From Strigamia acuminata (Eukaryota > Arthropoda > Chilopoda > Geophilomorpha > Linotaeniidae): 64,000 nucleotides of DNA. Made by a program: the position numbers and the translations under genes. Every line of letters begins with the position of its first letter. Within the stretch, counting starts at the first letter, position 1. The stretch covers positions 43,966,581-44,030,580 of the forward strand of contig OX442314.1 of NCBI GenBank assembly GCA_949358305.1. The letters are read 5' to 3'. The notes beneath the pieces are model-generated. The model saw only the letters and a list, made by a program, of their open reading frames with translations. It was not told the DNA's origin and made no database searches. This document shows positions 30,903 through 41,200 of this stretch, in pieces.

Positions 30903-32213
30903 ATGCCACGCAGAAAATCAGCACCGAGTCTTGAAAATTTGTGTTTAAATATGGCGATTATTCGTTTCGAAAAGAATGAATTCCAATATCAACTCGTAGA
31001 TCAACCGCCCGCGCTTATCAACAACATATTTGAAAAACTGTGTCAACGATATGGAAATTCACGTACCGGTACGCATCCTCGGTTTCCTTCAAACATTTTC
31101 ATTCATTCCGGCGCCATCTCGCTACACCATTTGACTATGTTCGATAAGCACATATCTACTCTGTGTGATGAAATAAGCCAAATTTGTGGAAACCTTGTGG
31201 ATTTAAACTTGGAAAAAGATTCATTCAAACCCCAAATGAAGATTTCTAACACGTGTGTAATCAAACTGGTGCAAAGCTTACCGAAACTTCAACGATTAAA
31301 CTTTACTTTTAGAGACGAATATACGGATGAATTAGCCGCTGCGATCGGAAATAATTGTCCAATGTTGACGCATCTCAACATTCAGGGTTGCACATACGTA
31401 ACCGACATTGGACTGCAGTCGTTAAGCCGTTGCGTCCAGCTCGTGTTTCTGGATGTTTCGTTCACTAGAGCCACAGCCGACGCGTGTTTGTTCGTCCTCA
31501 ACCAACTGCCCAAATTGAAAGTGTTTAAACATTATCGCTGGGTCGAACTATTTTCTAAGTTGGCAAATCAGTCTGAAAGAAACAAAACGTGGCGGACTTA
31601 TTCCCTCGAACAAACTACAGACATTTATGACAAATATATTCTCGTCGTGACGAACAGTTTTCCTAATTTACGACGCTTAGATTTCGTTAATGGGGAAACC
31701 CATTTTAGTTTTGATATTTCATTCTGGCCTCAACGATTGACGATTCTCAATCTATATCGAGTTAATCCAGTCAGTATTCGACTTATTGATCGGACCTGGC
31801 CAATGTTAGAGGAAATATTGTTAGATTGGTGTACAATTATCCATGAAAGTGATGCTATTAATGCTCCATTGAAAAACCTACGTCAACTCAGTTTAAAGCA
31901 TTCACGCTCAACGAAACAAGAAATGGAAATATTATTGGGAGAGCGTAAAAGTTTAGAAAAATTAGTCTTGCTTGATTTTCTAATGGAACTCCCTGTGAGT
32001 TTGATTTCACAACTTGTCGGATTGAAAACTTTAGAATTGTACTCATGCCACTCTATTACTCCCACTTCCATCATGGAATTGTTGAAAATGCGAAATCCAC
32101 TCACTCAGCTATCCATAGGGCATTGTGTTAAGTTTGACGCTTCAACTTATGCTTTAATTCAAAATTACGTCAAAACTCAAAACTTGGATTTGAACTTTAA
32201 ACGTCAATGGTAA
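30903..32213 (+). CDS. LRR protein with BC-box-like N-terminus (possible cullin-2 ligase receptor)
   Basis: 436 residues, single exon. The N-terminus reads SLENLCLNMA, fitting the Elongin BC-box pattern [STP]-L-x3-[CSA]-x3-hydrophobic, followed by a short helix region ending NNIFEKL. From about residue 90 there are repeated leucine-rich units, clearest at 105-200 (PMLTHLNIQGCTYVTDIGLQ, an FBXL/AMN1-like repeat) and again at 290-420. This layout recalls ZYG11/ZER1-type substrate receptors of CUL2-Elongin BC ubiquitin ligases; F-box LRR proteins have similar repeats but I see no clear F-box. AATAAA follows at 32262. A second, broken copy starts at 33358. The start is supported because both paralogues share the MPRRKSAPSLE beginning. 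Substrate unknown. Confidence 0.75.
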   Translation: MPRRKSAPSLENLCLNMAIIRFEKNEFQYQLVDQPPALINNIFEKLCQRYGNSRTGTHPRFPSNIFIHSGAISLHHLTMFDKHISTLCDEISQICGNLVDLNLEKDSFKPQMKISNTCVIKLVQSLPKLQRLNFTFRDEYTDELAAAIGNNCPMLTHLNIQGCTYVTDIGLQSLSRCVQLVFLDVSFTRATADACLFVLNQLPKLKVFKHYRWVELFSKLANQSERNKTWRTYSLEQTTDIYDKYILVVTNSFPNLRRLDFVNGETHFSFDISFWPQRLTILNLYRVNPVSIRLIDRTWPMLEEILLDWCTIIHESDAINAPLKNLRQLSLKHSRSTKQEMEILLGERKSLEKLVLLDFLMELPVSLISQLVGLKTLELYSCHSITPTSIMELLKMRNPLTQLSIGHCVKFDASTYALIQNYVKTQNLDLNFKRQW

Positions 32214-32615
32214 TTTTTTTTAACCATTGTAAAATGTAGTATGTAAAACTAAACTGCAGTAAATAAAATCCTGTTTAGAATAAAATCCAACAGTACTTGT
32301 TAATCTGCATTGAAAATTATCAAATACATTTTGACGATTTAATTTTGGAACTTTATTTTCTTTTGCGACTATTGTAGCTCGCATTTCATTCTTTCGTATT
32401 TGTCCCTAATTTTAGTTCTAATTCATTATCTAATTTATCATTAAATTATTTCATAATTCTTTTATTATTCAATTTGTATTTATATAATTTTTTACGCTGT
32501 AAAATTAAACCACAGTAAAAAAAATCCCCTTTACAATAAAATCCAAACATCAATTTGTTAACTTAAAATAATTGCAGATCCAGATCTTTCATATTTACGA
32601 CATAAAAACCTTTTT
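32214..32615. other. 3' flank of the LRR gene
   Basis: Contains AATAAA at 32262-32267 and again at about 32279; otherwise AT-rich with no gene. Confidence 0.5.
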
Positions 32616-32881
32616 TGTTGTAAATTAAACGACACGACACACGTTGTAACGGTGAAAAATGACAAGTGAGTTTTATTTCAAAAAGGGAGGGTTAAATACA
32701 GTTGTGGGGTCAAAAGAACTCTCTCCTATTGGTTGGTCAAGAAGGTCAGTGACAGTTCACGACCCTAAGTTTCTTCTTGCTTTGTCCACAACGTCCTGTT
32801 CCTAATACTTAGGGGTCAATGGCAACATTGGTGCCTGTCAATCAACAACAAACGCAACATTGGCGCCTGTAAACTCCAACA
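32616..32881 (-). mobile_element. Solo copia-type LTR, probable TSD TTTTT
   Basis: 266 bp, nearly identical to the LTRs of the gag-only element at 49375-51382 (TGTTG...CAACA ends). TTTTT flanks both sides, a 5-bp duplication as expected for copia but of low complexity. It sits between the two LRR paralogues. Confidence 0.9.
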
Positions 32882-33357
32882 TTTTTGACTGACAGAAACA
32901 GAAAGAAATTTAGGAATCGGTTCATACCTCGAGACTGTTTTGACGAGCTCCTTTATGACGTCATTTTTGGACCTTCTGCACTACAAATTTCGACTCTCTG
33001 TCGCCGTATTTACCTCGAGAGTTCTTTTGGTGAATATTTTCAAAAAACAATCCCACCAACTCAAATCTCTAAATAGAAAATACAAAAATACAAAAATAAA
33101 ATTTCTAGATTATATTTTATTCATGGTAGTGACCTTTTATCACATATAATGACGGCGACGTTCTGTCAGCGCCCTCTATACTTATTGCCTGAAATAAATT
33201 CGCACATGTCAATTTTGACGGTCCACTTTTAACCTCAACCACATCATCCGTCAACATATAGAAGCCAACGCAGGTTTTGCGTGTTTTATACCTTGCTGTA
33301 CGTTTTGCCCATTTAAAATGACTCTTTTATCATTCGCAGTTGACACACACAGCCGAC

Positions 33358-33494
33358 ATGCCACGCAGAAAATCAGCGCCGAGTCTGGAAGAATTGTGTC
33401 TGAACATGGCGGCCACTCATTTCAAAAAGAAAGAGATACAAGATCAACTTACAATTCTGCCGCAAATGTTGAACAACAACATATTTGAAAGACT
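33358..33494 (+). pseudogene. LRR paralogue 2, 5' part, cut by the gypsy element
   Basis: Begins MPRRKSAPSLEELCLNMAA, closely matching the gene at 30903, and runs to the codon after NNNIFERL, where the gypsy LTR starts at 33495. The frame resumes at 46368 beyond the element. Confidence 0.85.
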
Positions 33495-34316
33495 TGTCGC
33501 GTCCTACCTGGTGATAGGTTTAAATAGCGCTGACGTGTAATACTTTACCTGTGATCAATTATGCAAATACCCAAATGAATACCAAATGTATTTAAATGAA
33601 CAAGTAATTTATTCAGTAGGCTTGAAGGCCTTAAAATACACTTAGTAATAATTCTAGAGTCGACGTGGTCAGCGTCGAACAAAGGATTTCTCAAGATGGC
33701 GTCGTCGGTTCCGCGTGGTCGACGGAACAAAGGCGGCGTCTCGAGTTGTCGTAAATTCGTCACGGATTCGTCGTCACGGACGCGGTGGAATGCTCTTTCG
33801 AGTCTTCTATCCGTGCCTGTTGTCTAGGGTTTGGTTTAGCGTCGCAGAGGCCTCGTCTAGGAACTTTGGGGTTCCCTACAAAGCACTCGGACACTTACTT
33901 CGGCGAATAATCGTCTGGGCGATTATTCTGGGCGATTTCACAAGGGCTATTCTCGTGCTTTCGCAGGAATAGCTCGCAAGTGACTTCGTGAGAGTTACAG
34001 TTTGCACTTTACTCAGCGATCCTCGATCAATCCTAACTTGTAGTTGAAGTTGGCCTGACGGTGAGGTAGTTGCTGTGTTCTTGGTGTCGTTTGTGTAAGT
34101 TCTGACTTTAGGCGGGAAACACGGCCTTTTATGCAGTGGGGTGAAGGGCCGGCGATCAACCAATGGGGGCTGACCACCAGCCGCTTCCTCCCCCTCGGGG
34201 CACACACCTGCCATGGGGAGGTGGAGCCAACTCAGGGGGGAACGACTCTTCAATCATAGTGACTCAGAGGATAAATATCCGCCCTGGGGGGACACTTATC
34301 CAACTGGGTCACCACA
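33495..34316 (-). repeat. Gypsy 1 3' LTR
   Basis: 822 bp. On the element strand it begins TGTGGTGACC and ends GGACGCGACA. Core promoter: GCATAAAAGG at 34125-34134 and TCAGA at 34101-34105, about 30 bases apart. The 3' LTR is cut from the main element by the purine tract GGAGGAGGG at 34317-34331. Confidence 0.95.
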
Positions 34317-34331
34317 CGTCCCTCCTCCAGC
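34317..34331 (-). promoter_or_regulatory. Gypsy 1 polypurine tract
   Basis: Minus strand reads GCTGGAGGAGGGACG immediately before the 3' LTR. Confidence 0.75.
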
Positions 34332-34361
34332 TTTGATCTCGGATCGGAGCGATCTCAAATT

Positions 34362-37148
34362 TTATCGTTCTCCTCTGCGGAGCGCCGGCAATACACCTCT
34401 GCATGGGCGGAGGATAACCGGTGGTACTGCTGGTGGCGGCGGTGGTAAATCCGGGGGCAGGGAGGTTGTCAGATCCGCCGGATTCTGCCGCTCATTGATG
34501 AAATATTGCGGGTGACCACCGACGGGTTCGCCGATCAGTCCCGTACGCTCATGGATCCAAATCCGGGTAGAGGCAGGGAATCGGTCTGGAACGAGTCGAA
34601 TCCTTCGCGACTCGGCGCTCGATCCGGGCTTCCTGTGGGCCCGTAGGATACGGCGATGGAAGACGGCGTCCATGGTAGATCGGGCCTCTCTATTTAGCCA
34701 TTTGAGGATCGACTCGCCATGATCATCGGAGGCAATGATGCGCTGTCGCGTGAGTTCCGACATCTGAAGGAATGGATACTCCACTCCCAACCTCAAGTAA
34801 AGCTGCGCTGCTGGGGGCGGCGGAGGCGATGGAGGAAGTGGAATCTCCATGGGACTCTCCAACGGTGGCGTAGCCGGCTCTGTTGCAAGAGCGGCCAGCT
34901 CTGCCGCTGGTGGTGAAGGAGAGGGCAGCGGAGGAGTTCGTGGTCCTCGGTGGGAGCGCTTCGGAATCAATTTGGGTCGATTCGCGTACCGCTTCTCCTT
35001 CGGGAATACCGGCTTTGGGGTCGGTATGTATGGTTGGACCGCCGCCTCTGGGGGGGCGGTCTCGATGGCCTGTGGTAGGCTCGCTGCCGTTCCCGGTATC
35101 TCCGGAGCCTCCCGAATTGTTCGCAACAAGGAAGGGTGGACTCCGGGGTTCCGGTAGCGGAATGCTAACGAACGCATCTTTGAAAACTGTAGGCCTGGGT
35201 TTTCTGTATTTCTGGCCAGGTCGAAGCGCAGCGAGGCGGGCTCAGGAGTCCATCCGGCCCACACCTGGTACAACGCCCGAGGAAGGTGAACTCCCTCGCG
35301 GTCGACGATTGTCCAGGCCGCCATAGCCTGCCGACTGTCCAAGAAGACGCCCAGGGACAACAGCTGGGCCAAGACGTTCGTCACGGCCAAATTCAAACTG
35401 CTCCGATGGCAGGGGTGAGCGCGGTCCGGATTGTCACTGAAATGTTGTGACAGCGTCCGCATCTGTTCGATCGCCCAATTGATGTGGTGAGTTTGGGCGG
35501 CGTCGGCCTGTCGTATGGCCAACTCGGCAATCGCGGGGTTCTCGTATTCGGCCAGATATTCCTGTAGCTCGCTGAGTGGAGGATAGGCCGCTTCACGCCG
35601 GCACCGGGCGTCCATCTCCCGCTGTGCGTACCACTCGGCGTTGCGATGAGGTCGATACACGCGCGGCGTTGGGGGTGATGGTGGACGGCCCAACCCGGGT
35701 AAGTCATCGTATCTGACCCGTTTCGGAGTTGGATCTCCCACCGGAATCATCCGGGGAGGAGTCCACGCGGTCACGGCTGGGTTTGTACCCTCGAGGAGTG
35801 GCGGCCATCGCGGTTGCACCTGTGGGGGCACAAGCGCGGTTGGCACAGCCGGTGTTGAGCTCGACGACCGGTTGGCCGCGTATCCTCGGAAGGCGTTCTT
35901 CAAAGCCACGGCCAGATCCTGCTTCGTAACCGGTCCATCCTTATCCGACTCATCTTGGGACAATTGTTCCTCCGTCAATTCTCCCAAATCGATCTCCGCT
36001 TGGAGCCTGGATGGCCCAGCCGTGGGTCCGAGACTTCGGGGTTCGGATCTTTTCGCGGCGGCCATCTCTCGCTCTTTCTCCAATCCTTTAGCGATCAGAG
36101 ACTGTGCACGCATCTTCTGTCGTATTTTACGCTTCCGATTCCTCCTGGTGCTGGCTGCGACGGACCTTCGTTGGACCGTCCTCTGGGGGACGTCCGTCGG
36201 AGAATCCGGTCTCTGGTGCGATGAGACGGTTCGTCGCGACGAGGATTGATCTGACGACTGTGTAGTAATCGCCATAAACAACGAGGATCTTTTCTTTCCT
36301 CGATCTTGGTGTGTCTCGGTCCTCGCAGCCCAGTGGGCGGAAGATTCGACTGTTCGCTCAGCCCGCGCGTCGTCTGGCGAGGCAGGCTCGAGCGTTACTA
36401 CTCGGCGACACTCTGAGCGCACGACAACTCGAGTTCGGGAACTGGAGCTGCTCGAGCGGCTGCGGTAGTCGCGACTCGTTGACGGGCCGGCCTCTATTGG
36501 GGAGACGGCCTGTCTTCTTCGTGCGGGTCCGCGTGGAGCAGACTCCGCCGGACGCTTCGATCTTCTGTGATGGCGGCGACTTCCCAGGATACCAGCGTGG
36601 TATAACTGCCACATCTCAGACTGCGTGGCCGTAAAATTCGCCGGCGGTATCCATCTGGGTGTCAGATGGTCTTCTTCGATGTCGCGAAGCCATCTACGGA
36701 TTTCTTCGGGGGAGAAACCGTTTCTCTCGAGAACTCGGGTTACTCCGTGAGTCTCGGTGCGCTTTAAGCGTTTGATCTCGTCGTCCACTATTCTCTGGCG
36801 GGCTGCCAAGGTCGGGGCCTCGCGCCACCCGTGGGAGGTGTGCAGCTCGGCCACCGTGCCTGGGTAAGCCTCTTCCAGATACCCGGAGTAAACGGGGCTC
36901 GGCGGATCCGCATCGGGTGGGATCCGCGGCCCCACTCGCTCCCTCATCTCCTTCGTCATGCACTCGACCAGCGTTTTCGATCGCTCGAATTTTTCTTCGA
37001 GGGTCCTGGAATACATCAATCGAATTTTCCAGGCGCTGGTCTCCGCAGGATAGGCCTGCCGCAGGTAAATCGGCAGGGCTCCGCGAAAGATGTTGTTGGC
37101 GGTTGACGCCGCCGGAGGCAGGGCGTCCCACGATTCTAGCGGGTCGAC
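34362..37148 (-). CDS. Gypsy 1 third ORF, main exon (unknown protein)
   Basis: 929 codons including stop, in the env position. The frame is open upstream of its first ATG (37019) to a 3' splice site, attattCAG|GTC, at 37148, and joins in phase 0 to the exon at 37708-37824. The protein is basic and Ser/Arg-rich in its first half, Pro-rich near the end, with no signal peptide or membrane segment that I can see, so an envelope glycoprotein is unlikely. Blocks shared with the element 2 counterpart (54397-57162): IFRGALP near the exon start, a block with QSEMWQL..GILG, RQAMAAW..VDREGV..PRAL about residue 610, and a C-terminal IW.HERT...EPV.GH...FI.E block. No known domain recognised. Purpose open: nucleic-acid binding or a capsid/accessory role are guesses. 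Confidence 0.8.
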   Translation of the reverse strand, partial: VDPLESWDALPPAASTANNIFRGALPIYLRQAYPAETSAWKIRLMYSRTLEEKFERSKTLVECMTKEMRERVGPRIPPDADPPSPVYSGYLEEAYPGTVAELHTSHGWREAPTLAARQRIVDDEIKRLKRTETHGVTRVLERNGFSPEEIRRWLRDIEEDHLTPRWIPPANFTATQSEMWQLYHAGILGSRRHHRRSKRPAESAPRGPARRRQAVSPIEAGPSTSRDYRSRSSSSSSRTRVVVRSECRRVVTLEPASPDDARAERTVESSAHWAARTETHQDRGKKRSSLFMAITTQSSDQSSSRRTVSSHQRPDSPTDVPQRTVQRRSVAASTRRNRKRKIRQKMRAQSLIAKGLEKEREMAAAKRSEPRSLGPTAGPSRLQAEIDLGELTEEQLSQDESDKDGPVTKQDLAVALKNAFRGYAANRSSSSTPAVPTALVPPQVQPRWPPLLEGTNPAVTAWTPPRMIPVGDPTPKRVRYDDLPGLGRPPSPPTPRVYRPHRNAEWYAQREMDARCRREAAYPPLSELQEYLAEYENPAIAELAIRQADAAQTHHINWAIEQMRTLSQHFSDNPDRAHPCHRSSLNLAVTNVLAQLLSLGVFLDSRQAMAAWTIVDREGVHLPRALYQVWAGWTPEPASLRFDLARNTENPGLQFSKMRSLAFRYRNPGVHPSLLRTIREAPEIPGTAASLPQAIETAPPEAAVQPYIPTPKPVFPKEKRYANRPKLIPKRSHRGPRTPPLPSPSPPAAELAALATEPATPPLESPMEIPLPPSPPPPPAAQLYLRLGVEYPFLQMSELTRQRIIASDDHGESILKWLNREARSTMDAVFHRRILRAHRKPGSSAESRRIRLVPDRFPASTRIWIHERTGLIGEPVGGHPQYFINERQNPADLTTSLPPDLPPPPPAVPPVILRPCRGVLPALRRGER

Positions 37149-37707
37149 CTGAATAATTTTAGATCACAAGATTAATATAATAAATCCCAGTTAACGATGG
37201 GGATCAGAAATATGCTCAAGATCGACGGTGGCAGCAACTCCTTTCTTTTGTTGCGGCCGTCGGTCTTATTTTCTTGTTTCGCAGTTCTGCGATGATCTCC
37301 GCCGTCGTAGCGCTGATCCAACACTACTTTTGAACTCAGGTGATCCGCTTTTAGGAAGGGGTCGCAGGCAAAACCGATCGTTAAATTTTTAATTTTACGT
37401 TAAACTTTTTTATTTTAACTCTAATCGTATTTTAATTTATTACGATGTTGAAATTTAAAAGAAAGAAAACCTTTAGTTTTGGTTTTGGTTTGCCACGACG
37501 CCATTCCGCGAACACTTCCTTTGTTCTAGTTTTTTGGCGGCCTTGACTCCGAGGTGAATCTGGGTCCACTCTCGGGTTTTTAGCCAGCCTTAAATCAACA
37601 ATAAAACAGAAAGAAATATATCAGTCACAAGTCACGCTCCAATCTGGGTTGGATGCAACAGATTCAAAGAATTATGTGATTTCTCTGGGGAAATCACACT
37701 AATTTAC
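37149..37707 (-). other. Intron of the gypsy 1 third ORF
   Basis: 559 bp with GT at 37707-37706 (CAG|GTAAAT) and AG at 37150-37149. Contains stop codons in every frame, so ORF3 needs splicing to gain its start codon. Confidence 0.65.
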
Positions 37708-37824
37708 CTGCAACGGCGGTTGTTCGTCCCAATTCTCATCTTCTTCTGCATTTACGATTAGGCCGTCGCTCTCGTCTCTCGACGATGCGCTCGGCTCTAA
37801 TCGTGGGTTGCGTCGATCGGCCAT
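37708..37824 (-). CDS. Gypsy 1 third ORF, first exon
   Basis: 39 codons starting MADRRNPRLE and ending EDENWDEQPPLQ at a CAG|GTAAAT donor, phase 0. Acidic. The element 2 exon at 58009-58098 shares the layout and the ENWD motif just before its donor, which is the main reason to believe it. Confidence 0.7.
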
Positions 37825-38203
37825 TTCAATTTAGGAAAATGAAGTTTTGTTTGAGAGGTCTTTGTTTTCTCTTTGGGGAGAAGCAAAAAACACGTCTCGT
37901 CGTGTTAAAAACAGTCGGAAACTGGGCCTATCGACGCTGAGAATTGTGGGTCTCGAACGCGTCTCGTATTTTGCGAGATCCGCCGTGCTGGCAATGACGC
38001 TACGGGGTCGACCGCGTGGTTTCATTGTCACGTGGTCGCCCGATACGTCATAACTTCTCGTCTGTTAGTGGTGACTGCGACAATTCGTTGCGAAGTTTGG
38101 ACTTAGCCAAATTTTCGCGTCTCAACATGTGCAGCAGCTCTCGTAAGTACATCTTTCTATTTTACAAGGCCTCCGCTCCATGTTACCACATTTTCTTTTA
38201 TTT
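37825..38203 (-). promoter_or_regulatory. Gypsy 1 region between pol and ORF3
   Basis: No gene. Contains the motif CCGTGC...GCTACGGG at 37983-38008, able to pair CCGT with ACGG, which recurs three times at the same place in element 2. It may hold a promoter or an upstream splice acceptor for ORF3 (a pyrimidine-rich cttctccccaaag lies about 45 bases before the ATG). Confidence 0.45.
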
Positions 38204-41200
38204 TTAGTTCTTCCCCACGACTTTGCCTTCCCGAATGAACGGATTATTGCTTCGTCGTGGTCGAAGGTTGATTTTCGACGTGCATGTAGATCGTGACTCT
38301 ACTTGCTCGTTCATCTCCGATGTGTTGGCATTTTTCTCATTATTAATTTTTTTATTTTCTATTTCAGAAGTACATTCTTCTGCTTCCTCCCTCTCCGAAA
38401 TTGGTTGCTCCGGTTGAGTTGGAGCCTCGTCGGCTGGGGATTCGGCGTCGAAGAATTCGTCCTCGTCCTCCGTTATATTTTCAGCTTCATTTGTTTTTTG
38501 GAACGTGTCGACCACGGTGCCCCCTTGGCCGCTGTGTGTCTGACCTTCCAGCCAGATTTCTTGGGGAAACTCTGGCAGATATGGCCTTAAATCTCGGCCA
38601 TGTATCGACTGAAAATTTTTGTTGTCCTCTAAGCGGCGTAGTTGGTATGCGTTGCCGCCGTGTTCGGCCACAATTACATAGGGACCGTCCCTCTTGTCGG
38701 CTAAACCGGCGGCGATGCCCCTCGCTGCATTGGACAACGTGTGTGCCTCCTTCCACACTAGATCATTCACTTTAAAGTTCGCGAAAGGGAGATCGCCTTC
38801 TTTATCTACGATTCTCTCTCTCATGTTGAAAATATGCGCCATCATATGCTGGTATGTGTCGGATATAGTCTGTTCCAACCGGCACACGTACTCATGTGGG
38901 CTCGATGGGTCTAATACGTTAACAGCTTCGGCAACGCGTGGGTCCCATGGCATCCTTAATTCGCGGGCGAAGTTGAGGTACGCCGGTGAGAATTCGCGTG
39001 TTCTTGACACGGTTGAGCGAATGCTGAAAGCGATTTCTCGCAGGTATTCGTCCCATCGATTGTGAATATCGGTGAATACTGTCAGCGCATATTTTATGTC
39101 TTTATTTAATCTCTCGACTGGATTTGTCTGAGGATTATACGTGGAGGTGTTCGATGTATCCATTTTAAATTTTCTACAGAAGTCCTTATATATTCTTGAT
39201 CGGAATTGGGGGCCGTTATCCGAAATGAGTTTTCTGGGAAACCCAAATTGCATTGCTACGTCGTAAAGGCACTCGACTATGTTTTCAGCCGAGGGCTTTA
39301 CGAGGGCGTACAGCTCCGGCCATCGGGTGGCCACATCCATAATTACGAGAATATACATGTTCTTGTTTCCCGTTGTGGGCTTGGGGCCCATCAAGTCTAT
39401 GCTTAGGCAGTCAAATGGTGCGTAGGGTCCGAGAGACATGGCGTTTCTGGCCACTTTATCTCGCGGTCTGCACGCTTGGCACCGGGGGCAGTGTCGGATA
39501 AATTTCGTTATCTTTTGCCGCGCGCCCGGCCAGAAGAAAAGTTGTTTTACTCGATAAAGGGTCCTCGCCACGCCAGAATGGCTGGCGAGCGGGTGTCCGT
39601 GCATCAGCCACAACAGTCGGGTGTGCAGCGATGCCGGCACGACCACTTTAACCGAGTTTCCCGCTCCGCTGAGGTCATCTTGAAACGTCGGGTGGTATTT
39701 TACCAGGAGTTCATCATCTATGAGGTAGCTTGTCGCTTCCTTGACTAACTGTTTTCGGCGGTGGGGGTTTGTCATCCTTTCTGGAAATTCGCCGTTTAGC
39801 AAATATTGTGTTATAATTTGACATTTTGCGTCTGCTGCCTGGTGTTCGACGAACTCACGTCTCGTTGGTGGAGCGTATTGCGTTTTTTCTTCAATTTTTG
39901 CTGTGAAGGCGCGTAGTAGTGTTTTGTGGGTTTCTCCGGGGGGCGGAGGTTGAATTTCGGATGTTGAATTGTTCGTCCCAGCTGGCTGGTACGTTCGAGT
40001 CCAAAAACCACAAAACGTTCTATCTTCGGGCTCCATCACTGGTAGCTCGTTCGCCTTCCGCAAACGCCATATTCTCCGTGGAGTCGGGCAGTACAAGAGG
40101 TGGGTGTCGTCCTCGCCGTCGTCGTCTGGTCCCTGGGGGTCAGAGGCTGGGGCTCTTGAGAGGGCGTCGGCCACATGATTGTACTTCCCGGGGCGGTACG
40201 TAATTGTTATATCGCACGCCATTAACTCCAGTTGCCATCGTGCGAGTCGGCCGGAGGGTTCCTTGAGCTTCATCAACCAGCTTAGTGCCTGGTGATCTGT
40301 CTGAACCTCGAAGTTCGTGTACTCCAGATAGTCGCGAAATTTCCGAACTGCCCAAATTACGGCTAGGCATTCTAGTTCCGTTGCCGTGTAATTTTTCTCC
40401 GCGCCCTGTATTTTTCTGCTTATAAACATACAGGGTACTTCCTGTGAGATTCCGTTGTACACGTGGGTCTGCAGAAGGGCTGCACCCAGTCCGATTTTAC
40501 TCGCGTCGGTGTGCAACACGAACGGTCGGTTTAGGTCCGGCAATGGCATCTTTTCGACGTCAGCCAGCATTTGCTTGATAGTGCTAAATGCGGCCTCGCA
40601 CTGGACCGTCCACTCAAACTCTTTATCCGTTCGTAAGAGATCCGTTATAGGCGCGGCCACCTCAGCCAGACCAGAGAGTAGTCGGCCGAAGAAATTGACC
40701 ATGCCCATAAATCTCTGGACACCTTTTATATCTTCGGGGGCGGGGAATCCGTTTATTGCTTTAACCTTTTCGGGGTCAATCGCGATTCCCTCGACTCCTA
40801 TTCGGTATCCTAGGAAGGCAAGCTCTTTTCTGCAAAACTTGCTCTTCCCTGGATGGATGTGGAGTCCCGCCTTGGCTAGGCGAGAGACCACTCTGTCGAT
40901 GTGGTCTATATGCTCTTCGAATGTGTCCGACGTTATTATGATGTCGTCGAGATACGCCCACACGAAGTCGTGAAGCATATCTCCCAACACGCTTTCGATC
41001 AATTTCTGGAACGTGCTCGGGGCGTTTACAAGCCCGAACGGCATCACGTTGAACATTAATCTTCCTATCGGGGAGTAGAAAGCCGTTTTCAGTTTGTCTT
41101 CGGGTCTGAGTTCCACTTGCCAATACCCCTTTGACAGGTCCATGGTGGTTACCCACTTAAATGGGCTCAGCTCCCGGAGGATCGAATCTATAGACGGCAT

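Noticed and set aside
33876-34253. Frames inside gypsy LTRs (also at 29600-30450 and 45592-46300)
   Set aside because: They recur identically in each LTR copy and lie over promoter and poly(A) sequence; no sign of coding selection.
34362-37148. Retroviral-type env in gypsy element 1
   Set aside because: Position fits, but I see no signal peptide, cleavage site, fusion or transmembrane segment, and the protein is Pro/Arg/Ser-rich.
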